Shown here piece by piece: positions 1 through 10,210 of a DNA stretch of 64,000 nt. A program made the translations under genes and the position numbers. The stretch is from the NCBI GenBank assembly GCA_942493125.1, contig OW818667.1, positions 2,790,001 to 2,854,000 of the forward strand, given 5' to 3'. How positions within the stretch are numbered: the first letter of the stretch is position 1; each line of letters opens with the position of its first letter. The DNA comes from Fusibacter_C sp942493125 (GTDB taxonomy: Bacteria > Bacillota > Clostridia > Peptostreptococcales > Acidaminobacteraceae). The notes under the pieces were generated by a model. The model had not been told where the DNA came from and made no database searches. It was given only the letters and a program-made list of their open reading frames with translations.

Positions 1-43
1 CGCTGTTCCAATTCCTCTATTTCTTTTTTGAACTGGAGTTGTG

Positions 44-2002
44 ATGAAAAAAAGACAGTTGATATGGCCAATACTTTTCAGTGCACTTTGTGTGCTGCTT
101 ATTAATCAATATACGAAACTCATGTACGATGTGACCCTCATTTCTTATATAAATTTGTCATTGCCCCTCACAGAAGAGGAAGTAAATTATAAAGAAAGTC
201 GCGAGGTTTTTGTGCATGGTGGCAATATTTACGAACCACCACTCGGTATCTATGAACCTGAAACGGGTCAACATTTAGGGCTTGTCGTGGATTACATCAA
301 CGCACTCTCAATCCCCATGGAAGTGCCAATCATTTCGAAACCCATGGTATGGAATGATGCTTTGTTATCGCTCGCTCAAGGCAAAACTGATTTTTGTGAT
401 TTGATCCCTTCGGAGCAACGTGCAGATTTATTTGATTTTTCAAACCCACTTTATCAAATTAGAGGCCTTGTGGTTTTAAAAGCGGACAACACAGCGATAA
501 AAACAGTTGATGATCTTGAAAATAAAAGGGTCGCAGCCCCCAAAGGCGATTACTCGATCGAGGCTTTAACTTCGAAAGTAGATCATGTGACGCTTGTTGA
601 AGTATCAAATCTCGGTGAAGCTTTGAAACTACTCGATCAAGGCAGTGTCGATGCGGTGATTGGCGACGAGCCTGTAATCTGGTATTTGATTAAAGAATTG
701 TCCATAGTCCATCAATATAAAATTCTGGATACACCGCTCTATGATGAACCGGTAGTCATAGCTGTTCCCAAGGGTGAAACGAGCCTACTAAAGCTCGTGA
801 ACCGAAGCATTTTAGTTTTGAGAAGCAATGGGACACTGGATCAAATCAATGAAAAATGGCGTGCTTATGCACCACTATTGACTTCGAACAAGACAGCTGA
901 AAAGTGGCGTCTTATCTTTGCGATGACTGGAAGCGGGATGGCTCTCATTTTAAGCGCGTTTCTAATGCTCAATCGCAAGCTCAAACATATAATAGAAGAA
1001 AAAACAGCTAATTTACAATTCACATTTGATAGCTTAGATCGTTTTGCAGTGGTTTTAAGTGATCAAGGCTTGATTCTCAATGCGAATCGCGCCATTTTGA
1101 CGTATCTTGGTATGGAGAAAAATCAATTGATTGGCACACATTGTTCAAACATAGAGATCATCAAAAATGCGTTGGATGCATTAGGTGAACATGATGTTGC
1201 GACGCTAAATCATATAGGCCGTTTTTATGAGGTAAAAAGTATGGAGCACAAACTACTCACGCTTCAGGATCTCACGTTTGAAAAAACAAAAGAACGCCAG
1301 CTGATTCAAAGCAATCGGATGGAAGCGATTGGACAACTCGCAACAGGTGTGGCGCATGAACTTCGAAATCCACTCGGCGTCATACGCAACTCCACTTACT
1401 TGCTTGAAGACGTCGGCGATCAAGATGGGGCGATTCGCGATAAAGGTATCGGTGCAATCAATCGCGCAGTCAATCGTGCAAGCAACATCATCGATAACCT
1501 ATTAAACTTTTCAAGACTTTCATCGAGTCAAGAAGTCACGTTTTTATTAAGGCCAGTCCTAGAAGAACTCGTAGAATTTTACGCCTCTACAAAAGTGTAC
1601 GAGGCGATTGATTTTCAAGTGGTGTGTCCTGATAGACTTCAAATTACAATGAGTGAAGAAGCCTTTAGGCATATACTGAACAATCTGATTGCCAATGCAT
1701 GTGACGCAATCGTGGGCGCTGGTAAAATAACCATTCTCGTAGAAACAGGCCATGACTCATATGGTAAGGCCTTTTCTAAAATAAGCGTACAAGACACGGG
1801 AAAAGGGATATCTAGCGATGAAAAAGATAAAATTTTTGAACCTTTCTTTACGACAAAGGCACCAGGTAAAGGTACTGGGCTTGGTCTTTATATCGTGTAT
1901 TCGGAACTCATGGCTATTGGAGGAACGATAGACGTACACAGCGAACTTGGTATTGGAACGACATTTGTCATAACCTTGGCAACTCAGATAGAGGAGGTAT
2001 AA
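44..2002 (+). CDS. Membrane sensor histidine kinase with periplasmic-type solute-binding sensor and PAS domain
   Basis: An N-terminal membrane anchor (about residues 7-24) is followed by a family 3 solute-binding-like sensor domain (about 50-275), a second membrane helix (about 290-312), a PAS-like region (about 320-410), a HisKA domain with the H-box HELRNPLG (phospho-acceptor His about 438) and an HATPase domain with N-box NLIANACDA, DTGKG and a GTGLGL box near 610. It should autophosphorylate in response to an extracellular ligand, perhaps an amino acid, and pass phosphate to the response regulator that starts 3 bp downstream. I chose the ATG at 44, five bases after GGAG; a GTG at 41 is also possible. 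The ligand is not predictable from sequence. Confidence 0.92.
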   Translation: MKKRQLIWPILFSALCVLLINQYTKLMYDVTLISYINLSLPLTEEEVNYKESREVFVHGGNIYEPPLGIYEPETGQHLGLVVDYINALSIPMEVPIISKPMVWNDALLSLAQGKTDFCDLIPSEQRADLFDFSNPLYQIRGLVVLKADNTAIKTVDDLENKRVAAPKGDYSIEALTSKVDHVTLVEVSNLGEALKLLDQGSVDAVIGDEPVIWYLIKELSIVHQYKILDTPLYDEPVVIAVPKGETSLLKLVNRSILVLRSNGTLDQINEKWRAYAPLLTSNKTAEKWRLIFAMTGSGMALILSAFLMLNRKLKHIIEEKTANLQFTFDSLDRFAVVLSDQGLILNANRAILTYLGMEKNQLIGTHCSNIEIIKNALDALGEHDVATLNHIGRFYEVKSMEHKLLTLQDLTFEKTKERQLIQSNRMEAIGQLATGVAHELRNPLGVIRNSTYLLEDVGDQDGAIRDKGIGAINRAVNRASNIIDNLLNFSRLSSSQEVTFLLRPVLEELVEFYASTKVYEAIDFQVVCPDRLQITMSEEAFRHILNNLIANACDAIVGAGKITILVETGHDSYGKAFSKISVQDTGKGISSDEKDKIFEPFFTTKAPGKGTGLGLYIVYSELMAIGGTIDVHSELGIGTTFVITLATQIEEV

Positions 2003-2005
2003 TTC

Positions 2006-3388
2006 ATGAGACAGACGTTGAAAGTGTTGATTATAGATGATGATGAGGAATTTAGAGAATTGCTCAGTCTTATATTACAGAGAAAGGGATATAAGGTAGA
2101 AAGCGCTGAATCAGGAGAAAAAGGCATCGACATGATTCGAAAACAAAACTACGATATTGTGCTCACGGATATGCGTATGTCTGGACTCTCGGGAATAGGT
2201 GTTTTAAAGGCGATCCAAGAATTACATCCCACAGACTATTTAAGACCAGACTGTATTATGATAACCGGGTATGGCAGCATCGACAATGCCGTTGAAGCGA
2301 TACGAAATGGTGCATTTTCCTACTTTATCAAATCGAGAGATCCTGAAGAGTTGCTATTTGAAATAGAAAAAATCAAAAAAATGCGTCTGTTGCATCGTGA
2401 AAATGTCGCGCTTAAAACGGAACATGCCTCATCGGGTTACATGTTAAAATCCTTAAGTCCCAAATTTCTAAAAGTGCTCCATGCTGCGCACAAAGTAGCA
2501 CAGACAGAAGTCAATGTACTTATCTTAGGTGAGTCAGGTGTTGGAAAAGAGGTGCTTGCGCGATATATCCATCAAAGCTCACAACGCAGTGAGGGGATTT
2601 TTATGCCTGTAAATTGCTATGCGTTTTCTGAGACCATGATTGAAGCTGAGCTATATGGTCATGAAAAAGGTGCTTTCACAGGGGCAAATGAGCTGCGTAT
2701 CGGTCGATTTGAAGCGGCTGACAATGGCACTTTATTTCTGGATGAAATCGGCGAGATGCCACTAAGTTCCCAAATCAAGCTGTTAAGAAATATTGAGAAC
2801 AAGGAAATTGAACGTATTGGCAGCAATAAAACGATACGAACCGATTTTCGTCTAATCTGTGCGACGAATAAAGATTTGAAAAACGCTATTGAAGCACGTA
2901 CTTTTAGAGAGGACCTCTATTATCGCATCAATACTATCGTTTTAGTCATTCCACCTCTAAGAGAAAGAAAGGAAGACTTGCCACTCATGATTCAGCATTT
3001 TTTAGAGGTGATCAATAAAGATATGAAGACGCGTATCACTGGGCTCGATGATGAGGTCATGCAAGTTCTCATACAGTATGATTATCCTGGCAATGTCAGA
3101 GAGCTGAAGAATGTCATAGAAAGATTGCTCGTCTTTTCAGAAGGACCAATCATCACCATGGACGATTTGTTGGCTCACCCAGTGATTCCTATCGGCAGCT
3201 CGCCGATCATGAGTAGCGACACGATGCCTGAAGACCAATCGCTCAAAGCCGTCAGAAACAAGGTGGAACGCGAGCATATTGAGGCTGTGTATAGGCAAAT
3301 GCACGGCAATATAGAGTTGACAGCTAAAATTTTGGACATCAGTCCAAGACAAGTTTATAACAAGCTCAATGCATTTAAAAACAACTGA
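2006..3388 (+). CDS. NtrC-family sigma-54-dependent response regulator
   Basis: The order is receiver (phospho-acceptor Asp55 in VLTDMRM, acidic pocket Asp11-13), AAA+ sigma-54 activation domain (Walker A GESGVGKE from residue 175, GAFTGA loop at 222-227, Walker B DEIGEMP), and a Fis-type helix-turn-helix at the C-terminus (AKILDISPRQVYNKL). The intact GAFTGA loop means it should remodel RNA polymerase carrying sigma-54. It starts 3 bp after the kinase gene behind a GAGGAGGT ribosome site and is clearly its partner. The next gene (propeller diguanylate cyclase) is a possible target, but I do not see a convincing -24/-12 promoter in the 78-bp gap. Confidence 0.95.
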   Translation: MRQTLKVLIIDDDEEFRELLSLILQRKGYKVESAESGEKGIDMIRKQNYDIVLTDMRMSGLSGIGVLKAIQELHPTDYLRPDCIMITGYGSIDNAVEAIRNGAFSYFIKSRDPEELLFEIEKIKKMRLLHRENVALKTEHASSGYMLKSLSPKFLKVLHAAHKVAQTEVNVLILGESGVGKEVLARYIHQSSQRSEGIFMPVNCYAFSETMIEAELYGHEKGAFTGANELRIGRFEAADNGTLFLDEIGEMPLSSQIKLLRNIENKEIERIGSNKTIRTDFRLICATNKDLKNAIEARTFREDLYYRINTIVLVIPPLRERKEDLPLMIQHFLEVINKDMKTRITGLDDEVMQVLIQYDYPGNVRELKNVIERLLVFSEGPIITMDDLLAHPVIPIGSSPIMSSDTMPEDQSLKAVRNKVEREHIEAVYRQMHGNIELTAKILDISPRQVYNKLNAFKNN

Positions 3389-3466
3389 AAAAAATGCTGA
3401 CAAAATAGTCATGCTTTAATAAATAGTGGGTATAAATCCTCAACAATAGCTTATTGGGAGGCATAA

Positions 3467-6400
3467 ATGAGATATAAAGTTATCGGTTTGTTCGTGGCAC
3501 TGTTCATAGTGATATCCACCTCCTATACATATGCCGAGCATTTGATCAGAGCGGGCACAACGCCAACGTTTGAGAACCTCGATAGAAGCGCTGGCTTATC
3601 CAACTTGTCAGTATCGAGTATCATACAGGACAAGGATGGGTTTATTTGGTTTGCGACACAAGGCGGTCTCAATCGTTATGATGGTAGAACTTTCAAAGTA
3701 TATTCAAATGATCCTTTTGATGCACAGCGCCTCATACACAACTTGATTCAGACGATGGCCTATGATGAGGAACACCATGAGCTTTGGATTGGCACCTATC
3801 AAGGCATTTCAAGATACGATATCGCAAATGACGTCTTTATAAACTATTCTGTGGATAAGGATGGCTTATCAAACGCAGTCGTCGTGACTTTTGAAAAAGA
3901 TGATCAAGGCAATATGTGGGTAGGCACGCTTGATGGACTGAACAAAATCGATATTAAAACGGGTGTTATCAAAAAGTATGAAGTGCCAGGAAAAGTGGTG
4001 CGTGATCTCAATTGGGATTCACAAGGAAAACTTTGGATAGGCAGTTATGAAGGGCTACTATACTTTGACGAAGCTTCAGATGCTGTCAAGCCATCAGGAT
4101 ACAAGCTGCCAGCCAAGTCCGTCATGGTGATCAATGAATTTGAACCAGGCGTTTTATCACTTGGCATTTGGGACGGTGGCATCGTCACAATCAATCTTGC
4201 AACTGGTGCGATCAATAAGCAGTCATTTGCCGACAATCGCGTATATAGCTATATCAAAACAGAAGATGGTACGCAGTGGATCGGCACATGGGGCGGTGGC
4301 CTCTATGCCATCGAAGAAAATGGGGATAAACACCATTTTATTGGTAGCGGCGATTTAAACGAACTGTCGCATCCCATCGTCTACTCCATGATGCAAGATA
4401 CATCTGGCATCCTCTGGATTGGAACAAATGGGGGCGGTATCTGCAAAGTGAACCCACTTAAACGCAACTATGTCATATACAAACATGAAACAGATGATAT
4501 CGACTCGATGAGCGCAGGTAAGATCAACGCCATAGAAAAGGATTTAGCTGGCAATCTCTGGGTGGCCGTATACAATGAAGGACTCGATAGAATTTCACCA
4601 GATGGACGTATCACAAAATACAAATATGCCTTAGATATGCCGGGTGCTTTGACAAATCCGAATGTCGTAGCTATAACAAAACGCGACAATGGGGACTTGA
4701 TTTTTGCTGTGGGATCTGATGTCATGTCCTACAACGAGGAGAAAGCTACATTTGAGACGCTGATTGCACTCGATTCAGATGTAATCATCTATGAGCTGGA
4801 GAACGTTGATGAAAAACTTTGGATTGGTACTTACGGACATGGTATTTACAGATACGATTGGGAAACGGGTGAAAAAAGAGCAGTATAATTATAGCGATGA
4901 TGACGATTCGGGATTTCAAATATCCGATAACCTCGTTTACGATATCGACTTAGACAGTAAGGGTAGATTATGGGTAGCGACGAACAACGGTCTCAATCTC
5001 AAGGTAAGCGAATCAGAACCGTTTCAGATTTACAGATCCGTTCCTGGCGATTTTAGCCAGCTAGCAACCAACACCATAAGAACAATTTTTGAAGATTCAA
5101 AAGGTAGAATCTGGTTTGGTTCAGTAGGGGGCGGATTATCTTATTACAATGAAGATGGCACTTTCACCACCTATCTTGAGAAAGACGGCATGCCAAGTAA
5201 CGTCGTGCTTAGCATCCTCGAAGGCGATGATGGGAGAATTTGGGCAGCGACGCACAATGGACTAGCCATACTCACGCCTGAGACGGGTGATCTATTCAAT
5301 CTCACCCCAGATGATGGGATCGGGGGTTATGAATTCAACCCTGGACACTATCGGGATGCCTCTGGAACTTTATATTTTGGTGGTCTACACGGCATCACGG
5401 CTATTCCAGGTAATATAAGTGAAGGCGTTTCCATTTCTCCAAAAGTATATATTACCACTGTTGATGTCTTTCAAAAGCCATATGCGACCTATTCTCCATA
5501 CTACAATGGTCAGCATTTGTCTTTTGAAGAGGATGAGACTTTTTTAAGTTTCAAATTCGTGGCGCTTGACTATGATTCACCGGAAAAAATACGCTTCACA
5601 TATAGGTTGAAAGGATTCGATGAAGATTGGATTCATTCTGGTATGATAGATAAGGCAACCTATTCAAAACTGTCATCTGGCTATTATACACTTGAAGTTT
5701 ATGCTGAAACGGCGCGCGGCGTCCGTTCAGAGGTGTCCAGACTTACCTTTGAGATCGATGTGCCTTGGTATCGCACGACGACAATGTACTCAGTATACAC
5801 ATTGCTTATTATCATCATTTTATACGGGATCTATAAAATATGGCAGGGTCAAAGAATCAAAAGGATGAATGAAGCATTGGCCATCGTCAATTCAAAGCTC
5901 GAGGATGCCAACGTCAAGCTGGAAGCGCTGTCCACTATAGACCCGCTTACAGGTGTCTACAATAGAAGGTATCTCGCAACGCGGTTGGCTGAGGAAATAC
6001 AACTCGCGATACGCAGTGAAATCCATCTTTCTGCCATCATGCTAGATCTCGACAGTTTTAAAGAAATCAACGATGTCCATGGCCATGTTTTCGGCGATGA
6101 CTATCTCGCCGCGGTGGGCAACACCATAAGGAGTACTCTACCAAGAAGTACAGACTACGCGGTTAGGTATGGCGGCGATGAGTTCATGATTGTTTTATTT
6201 GATACAGATGAACATGGTGCAAAGGTTGTCGCAGAAAACATCAGACACAATATTAGTGAGATAACGCTTGAAGACACTTATTTGAAGCTTATCAGAAAGA
6301 CGACTTGCAGCATGGGTGTCTACAGCTTGATACCTAGAGTGGGGGATGATGTGAACTTGATTGCCAAGCGCGCTGATGAAGCGCTTTATCAAGCCAAGCA

Positions 6401-6488
6401 CGAAGGAAAGAATCGCATCGTCGTGAATCAGGGACGAAATAGTAGCGACAGGGTTATCGATGAGACAAACGATGAACTTAACAATTAG
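3467..6488 (+). pseudogene. Frameshifted ligand-propeller diguanylate cyclase (Reg_prop repeats, Y_Y_Y domain, TM, GGDEF)
   Basis: The first reading frame (3467-4888) has a signal-anchor and many Reg_prop beta-propeller repeats of the type LWIGTxxGGL, then stops. The same repeat series continues one frame over until 6488, followed by a Y_Y_Y domain, one membrane helix (YTLLIIIILYGIYKIW) and a GGDEF domain with intact GGDEF and an RSTD inhibitory I-site five residues upstream. The frames meet at the A6 run 4872-4877; one A fewer restores a continuous protein of about 1,006 residues. Family members sense extracellular ligands and make cyclic di-GMP. It may be a true pseudogene, a phase-variable gene or a sequencing error; all catalytic motifs are intact, which argues for recent or reversible damage. 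Confidence 0.8.
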
Positions 6489-6503
6489 ATGAAAATAAAA
6501 AAT

Positions 6504-6548
6504 AAAGCCTCCTGTTACACCCGAATACATGGTGTAATAGGAGGCTTT
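6504..6548. terminator. Bidirectional intrinsic terminator
   Basis: Arms AAAGCCTCCTGTTACACC (6504-6521) and its near-perfect complement (6531-6548) form a long hairpin between two convergent genes. The flanking A and T runs let it serve both strands. Confidence 0.85.
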
Positions 6549-7233
6549 AACCTGCTACTTTGTTGCCTTCTAAAACATAAGCATCCAATATCATGAACAA
6601 ATGATTTGGAATTTTAAGCACGGTGTCGGGATTAATATCAACAATCTGAGCTTCCGTTAAATGCGTCCATCCAACCATAACACTATACATGTTTGCTGCT
6701 TTAGCAGCTAGTATGTCACCTATCGTATCTCCAATATATAGGCACTGTTGTGGCTCGCAACCAAAATAGTCCATGACGCGAATCAATCCTTCAGGAGAAG
6801 GTTTGACGGCATTCACGTCATTTCGTGAGATGATGATATCAAATTGATTGTTAAGTCCCAAATGTCTGAGACCGTGTTCAATTGTTGGTAGGCTGTTATT
6901 GCTTACAATCGCTAGTTGATAACCAAGCAGCTTCAGATGGTTAATCAATTCTATAACACCAGGAAATGCTCGTGTTTTTGCATTGTGATTGTGGATATAC
7001 CAAATCTTAAATTGTTCCGTTAAAATATCAGCTTTATCAAAATGAATAAAGGCCATTTGATCCTCTAAAGTTTTACCAGTCATTTCTGACAATTCAGCCT
7101 TAGTAATCATTTTTCCTCGATACTTTTGTGAAAAGTAATTCAGACCTTCTTCAATCAATAGATTGGTGTCGATAATGGTGCCATCGAAATCGAAAATAAT
7201 CGTGTTAATTTTGCTGTTGTTATTTTTTTTCAC
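6547..7233 (-). CDS. HAD-superfamily phosphatase (phosphoglycolate phosphatase / PpaX-like)
   Basis: All four HAD motifs are present: DFDGT near the N-terminus (nucleophile Asp), IVSNNS, a Lys in VKPSPEG, and GDTIGDILAA for magnesium. A helical cap lies between motifs I and II, as in subfamily I. It should hydrolyse a small phosphate ester or pyrophosphate in the cytoplasm; the substrate cannot be told from sequence. The start is a GTG at 7233 with AGGAGG seven bases upstream. The stop codon lies in the shared terminator hairpin. Confidence 0.88.
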   Translation of the reverse strand: MKKNNNSKINTIIFDFDGTIIDTNLLIEEGLNYFSQKYRGKMITKAELSEMTGKTLEDQMAFIHFDKADILTEQFKIWYIHNHNAKTRAFPGVIELINHLKLLGYQLAIVSNNSLPTIEHGLRHLGLNNQFDIIISRNDVNAVKPSPEGLIRVMDYFGCEPQQCLYIGDTIGDILAAKAANMYSVMVGWTHLTEAQIVDINPDTVLKIPNHLFMILDAYVLEGNKVAG

Positions 7234-7323
7234 CTAAAACCTCCTGTCTAAAATGGCTCTATAGACAGAATAGCATCAGAATGTAATGACTGAATTAAGT
7301 GACGTTTAAGTTTATGTGAAATT

Positions 7324-8868
7324 TTAGAATAACAAAGTCAACAGAAGGTACATAATAGCGCTGCAGGCAAAACCGATACCGATTCGCACAGCGTCACTTC
7401 TTATAAAGGGCTTACGGGCAAATCGCGTAAACAAAAATCCAATCAAAACAGTCATCAAGATTGGGATCAATATATAGACGACAATCATCCCAAGACTGAT
7501 CAGCGACATAAATTTCAAGAGCATCATCAAGTTGAGCCCGCCGCCTAACCCGTAAAGATAATGCTGATTCATAGCTTTTCTGATACGAGACACAAGCTTA
7601 GCGACATCTGGCGCCTCTTCAGAAGCTTCAAATTGATCATATGCTTCGGACGCCAAGTCATAGGCTTTGCCATATTTTCTTTCATCAAACGCCGTTTCAG
7701 CTTCACTGACGAGCGTTTTTACGATGCGCAAAAATGGATTGTCTGGCGCTGCATACCGCATGTTATGTGTATCAACCATAAATTCATAAATCTCTTGTTC
7801 AAAGGTATATCTAATGACGACAGAATCCGCTTCGAAGTAAGTGACGCGCTGCCGTGTGATGCGTTCGCTAGGTTTCTTAGGTAAATTGAGCTTGAAAAAT
7901 TCATAGGTGCGATTGACTCTGTCATATTTGGTCATGTAGGCTTCTGGCGCGAAAGCGGTATAATCGTTGGATTCGATGCCACCTTCATAAGTATGGTCAA
8001 ACAGCAAAGCATCAGAAATTTTACTCGTATTGAACCTAAAAGGATATTCGGTGAATCGTCTTGTAAGCTCTGGCGGTACGAAGACGAGCGAGTCTTCTGT
8101 TTTAATGAATTTCTGCTTGGTGATCAAGGTGCTCATGAGTATTTTCTTGCCTGCACAGACCTCACAGGATAGCGTTCCGAACCCTCTGCAGACGTCACAG
8201 TTGCTTTTGCCCTCACCACCACAATACGTACAGGTTACAGAACCATCGCGACAGTTCGTGCAGGGCATCATTCCCTTGCCGCCACAAACGATACATGGTT
8301 CAGTGATCTGCATGGATTTTTGGTGCACTTCGCCATCATCGGTCATCCACTCTCTGACTTTTTCGGAGCCAATTGAACCTTTGCCCTCGCAGATGGTGCA
8401 AACTTCGAGACCTGTCCCTTCACATTTCTTGCACATCAAAGCGCCAGTACCAGAGCAATGTATGCATGTTTTGCTTCCTGTAGCATCGCATATCTGACAG
8501 TTGGTCACGCCTGTGCCACGACAATTGTGACAATCGACGATACGCGTTGCATGGGGAACGTCTTTGACATAGGTCGCCTCTAAAAAATCGATTGGTGCAT
8601 TCTCCATCTGAATATTCCAGACATCGACATCCTCTGGAAATTCGTACTTGAGATAGGGATCTTCGGTTTCTCCACCCACTGCTTTTAGAGATGGGTATAC
8701 GACGCGCTGCTCTGTAAGTGTATCTAGATGTAAATAGCCAATGGGATATCGGTCGATGCTTATGACCTGAATTTTTTCTTTTAAAGCGGCAAACGTTCTT
8801 GGGTTGATGCCACCGGACCAACCGTCCAGATATTTATCAAGATCTTTAAGTGACTCATTGGGATCCAT
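7324..8868 (-). CDS. Membrane protein with DnaJ-type cysteine-rich zinc-finger repeats, no J domain
   Basis: Residues about 112-250 hold ten CxxC motifs, mostly CxxCxGxG as in the DnaJ zinc-binding centre (for example CHNCRGTG, CIHCSGTG, CTYCGGEG). There is no HPD-containing J domain, so it cannot recruit DnaK in the normal way. The C-terminal 80 residues carry two or three hydrophobic segments, and a short helical region before them resembles TPR-like packing. A role in holding or sensing unfolded proteins at the membrane is only inference. The ATG at 8868 has GGAGG nearby. It may share a transcript with the lipoprotein gene upstream (30-bp gap). Confidence 0.75.
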   Translation of the reverse strand: MDPNESLKDLDKYLDGWSGGINPRTFAALKEKIQVISIDRYPIGYLHLDTLTEQRVVYPSLKAVGGETEDPYLKYEFPEDVDVWNIQMENAPIDFLEATYVKDVPHATRIVDCHNCRGTGVTNCQICDATGSKTCIHCSGTGALMCKKCEGTGLEVCTICEGKGSIGSEKVREWMTDDGEVHQKSMQITEPCIVCGGKGMMPCTNCRDGSVTCTYCGGEGKSNCDVCRGFGTLSCEVCAGKKILMSTLITKQKFIKTEDSLVFVPPELTRRFTEYPFRFNTSKISDALLFDHTYEGGIESNDYTAFAPEAYMTKYDRVNRTYEFFKLNLPKKPSERITRQRVTYFEADSVVIRYTFEQEIYEFMVDTHNMRYAAPDNPFLRIVKTLVSEAETAFDERKYGKAYDLASEAYDQFEASEEAPDVAKLVSRIRKAMNQHYLYGLGGGLNLMMLLKFMSLISLGMIVVYILIPILMTVLIGFLFTRFARKPFIRSDAVRIGIGFACSAIMYLLLTLLF

Positions 8869-8898
8869 GCAGCGCCTCCGATTTGTGACTGATTAAGT

Positions 8899-9813
8899 TC
8901 AATCTACCACAAAAACGCCATTTTGGATACCGCCTGTTTGGTCGATGGCATACCCAGCATCTATAAACTGCATCGTAGCCTCGTCAACCGTCATGCCCTT
9001 ATTTAATGCTAATAACATCCCGTCTATACCAATAGTGCCTTCGGCCGTGACGAATTCATAACTGTCCTCACTCATCGCGATAAACGCCAAAGTGTTGGTT
9101 TTGTTCTCATTTCCGCCATAATCAAGATCGTTCGCCACTTGATATAGGCATATAAAAGACCCGTTATCTGAACGGATAAACTCAGTTTTAGTTCGAGTAA
9201 ACGTTTTATCATCTCGCTGCATTGAATCCTCCATGTAAAAGTATCCTTTGCTAGCATCAAATAGTCCTGTAATGATATTGCGATCGCCAGCTTTGTCATT
9301 TGACACAATACCATCCACATCGCGAATTAAATCATGGCCGAACTCTGCCACGTCGCCAGATTTATTGTAATAGCCCTCAGTACCTCCAAAACCGATATTG
9401 CCACTGAACTCGCCATCGACGTTATCGAGATCGAGCATGGTGTAAAAAATCGCATTGGCAAGTGGCAACCCAACCATGACAAGTGGCATGATCGGCATGC
9501 CTGTATAGTCGTTGATGATCGGTTCATGGTTAGAATAAAGGTCATTCCATGCATCGGAGTAGTCAGTCAAGTTGTCGATTTTCCCAACAGATACGAGACT
9601 ATTGTCCGCACCAGCCAAAGGGACATTTTCAGTTTCGACAACCACTTCGTTGGCTTCTATTGTATCTGTATCGGCATTGTCTATAGCATTCTCGTCAGTA
9701 TTCGTTAAAGGATCATCTGCATTGCCAATGTCACCGATATTGGTTCCGCAGGCCGTTAGCGGAAAAGCAAATAGAAGCACGATGGCAGTTATCCAAACCC
9801 ATCTTTTTATCAT
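8899..9813 (-). CDS. Predicted lipoprotein of unknown function
   Basis: A classical lipoprotein signal peptide runs to the lipobox LTAC; the mature start is followed by an acidic, Asn/Asp/Thr-rich linker typical of surface tethers. The remaining part is a soluble domain of about 230 residues that I do not recognise. I chose the ATG at 9813 because AAGGAGG lies just upstream, which removes eight residues from the longest open frame. The signal peptide starts MIKRWVW. The C-terminal VDEATMQFIDAGYAIDQTGG resembles a short conserved motif in extracytoplasmic Gram-positive proteins, but I cannot name a family. Confidence 0.75.
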   Translation of the reverse strand: MIKRWVWITAIVLLFAFPLTACGTNIGDIGNADDPLTNTDENAIDNADTDTIEANEVVVETENVPLAGADNSLVSVGKIDNLTDYSDAWNDLYSNHEPIINDYTGMPIMPLVMVGLPLANAIFYTMLDLDNVDGEFSGNIGFGGTEGYYNKSGDVAEFGHDLIRDVDGIVSNDKAGDRNIITGLFDASKGYFYMEDSMQRDDKTFTRTKTEFIRSDNGSFICLYQVANDLDYGGNENKTNTLAFIAMSEDSYEFVTAEGTIGIDGMLLALNKGMTVDEATMQFIDAGYAIDQTGGIQNGVFVVD

Positions 9814-9920
9814 AAGAATCCTCCTTGTCACGCACATATCTATGAACTAAATAGCATTCCATCCTTATTTTTACCCTGTTTTTTGGTGTCATGCGTGACA
9901 AAAGGCAGAATACAAAAAGC

Positions 9921-10023
9921 AAAAGTCTTTTATAAAAGACAAATTCAATGAAAAATGCATAAAAGTCTTTTATAAAAGACAAAATCTAAGAAAATTGAAT
10001 AAAAGTCATTTATAAAAGACAAA
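9921..10023. repeat. Three palindromic repeats at exact 40-bp spacing
   Basis: The 16-bp palindrome GTCTTTTATAAAAGAC occurs at 9925-9940 and 9965-9980, and with one mismatch at 10005-10020. The shared unit extends to about 23 bp (AAAAGTCTTTTATAAAAGAC plus AAA) with 17-bp unlike spacers. Exact 40-bp phasing places each palindrome on nearly the same helix face. They lie upstream of the lipoprotein gene (8899-9813, minus strand), so an operator array is the simplest reading. Confidence 0.8.
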
Positions 10024-10040
10024 TATATGATATTCAAAAA

Positions 10041-10127
10041 ATGGTGATTTCGATGGATTTAGTAAATCGATCTAGAAATGGTGTGATTCACAAAAATATC
10101 ATTGATTTTCTGCTCGAGGATGAGTAA
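10041..10127 (+). pseudogene. Possible 3' remnant of a degraded gene
   Basis: A 28-codon open frame ends in NRSRNGVIHKNIIDFLLEDE. It has no ribosome site and looks like the C-terminal helix of a larger enzyme, perhaps an alpha/beta hydrolase. The surrounding gap 9838-10210 holds otherwise only the 40-bp repeats and a hairpin. Low certainty. Confidence 0.2.
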
Positions 10128-10156
10128 ATAAGGTACTCCAGACCTGACAATCTGAT

Positions 10157-10193
10157 AAGGACTGAATCCTGTACTGTACTGGATTCAGTCCTT
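10157..10193. terminator. Perfect 13-bp stem hairpin, possible terminator
   Basis: AAGGACTGAATCC (10157-10169) pairs perfectly with 10181-10193 around an 11-base loop. It lies just past the 3' end of the minus-strand ABM-like gene. There is no clear T run, so intrinsic termination is uncertain. Confidence 0.5.
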
Positions 10194-10210
10194 CAATGGA
10201 TGCAATCATG

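Noticed and set aside
4791..4871. Independent start of a second gene in the diguanylate cyclase region
   Set aside because: The first 27 codons of the second frame overlap an intact propeller repeat in the first frame and have no ribosome site; one broken gene is simpler.
8030..8497. A 155-codon plus-strand frame opposite the zinc-finger gene
   Set aside because: It is the antisense shadow of the repeated CxxC codons, Pro/Ser/Gln-rich and without a ribosome site.
9921..10023. CRISPR-like repeats
   Set aside because: Only three units with 17-bp spacers and self-complementary repeats; no cas genes. A phased operator array fits better.
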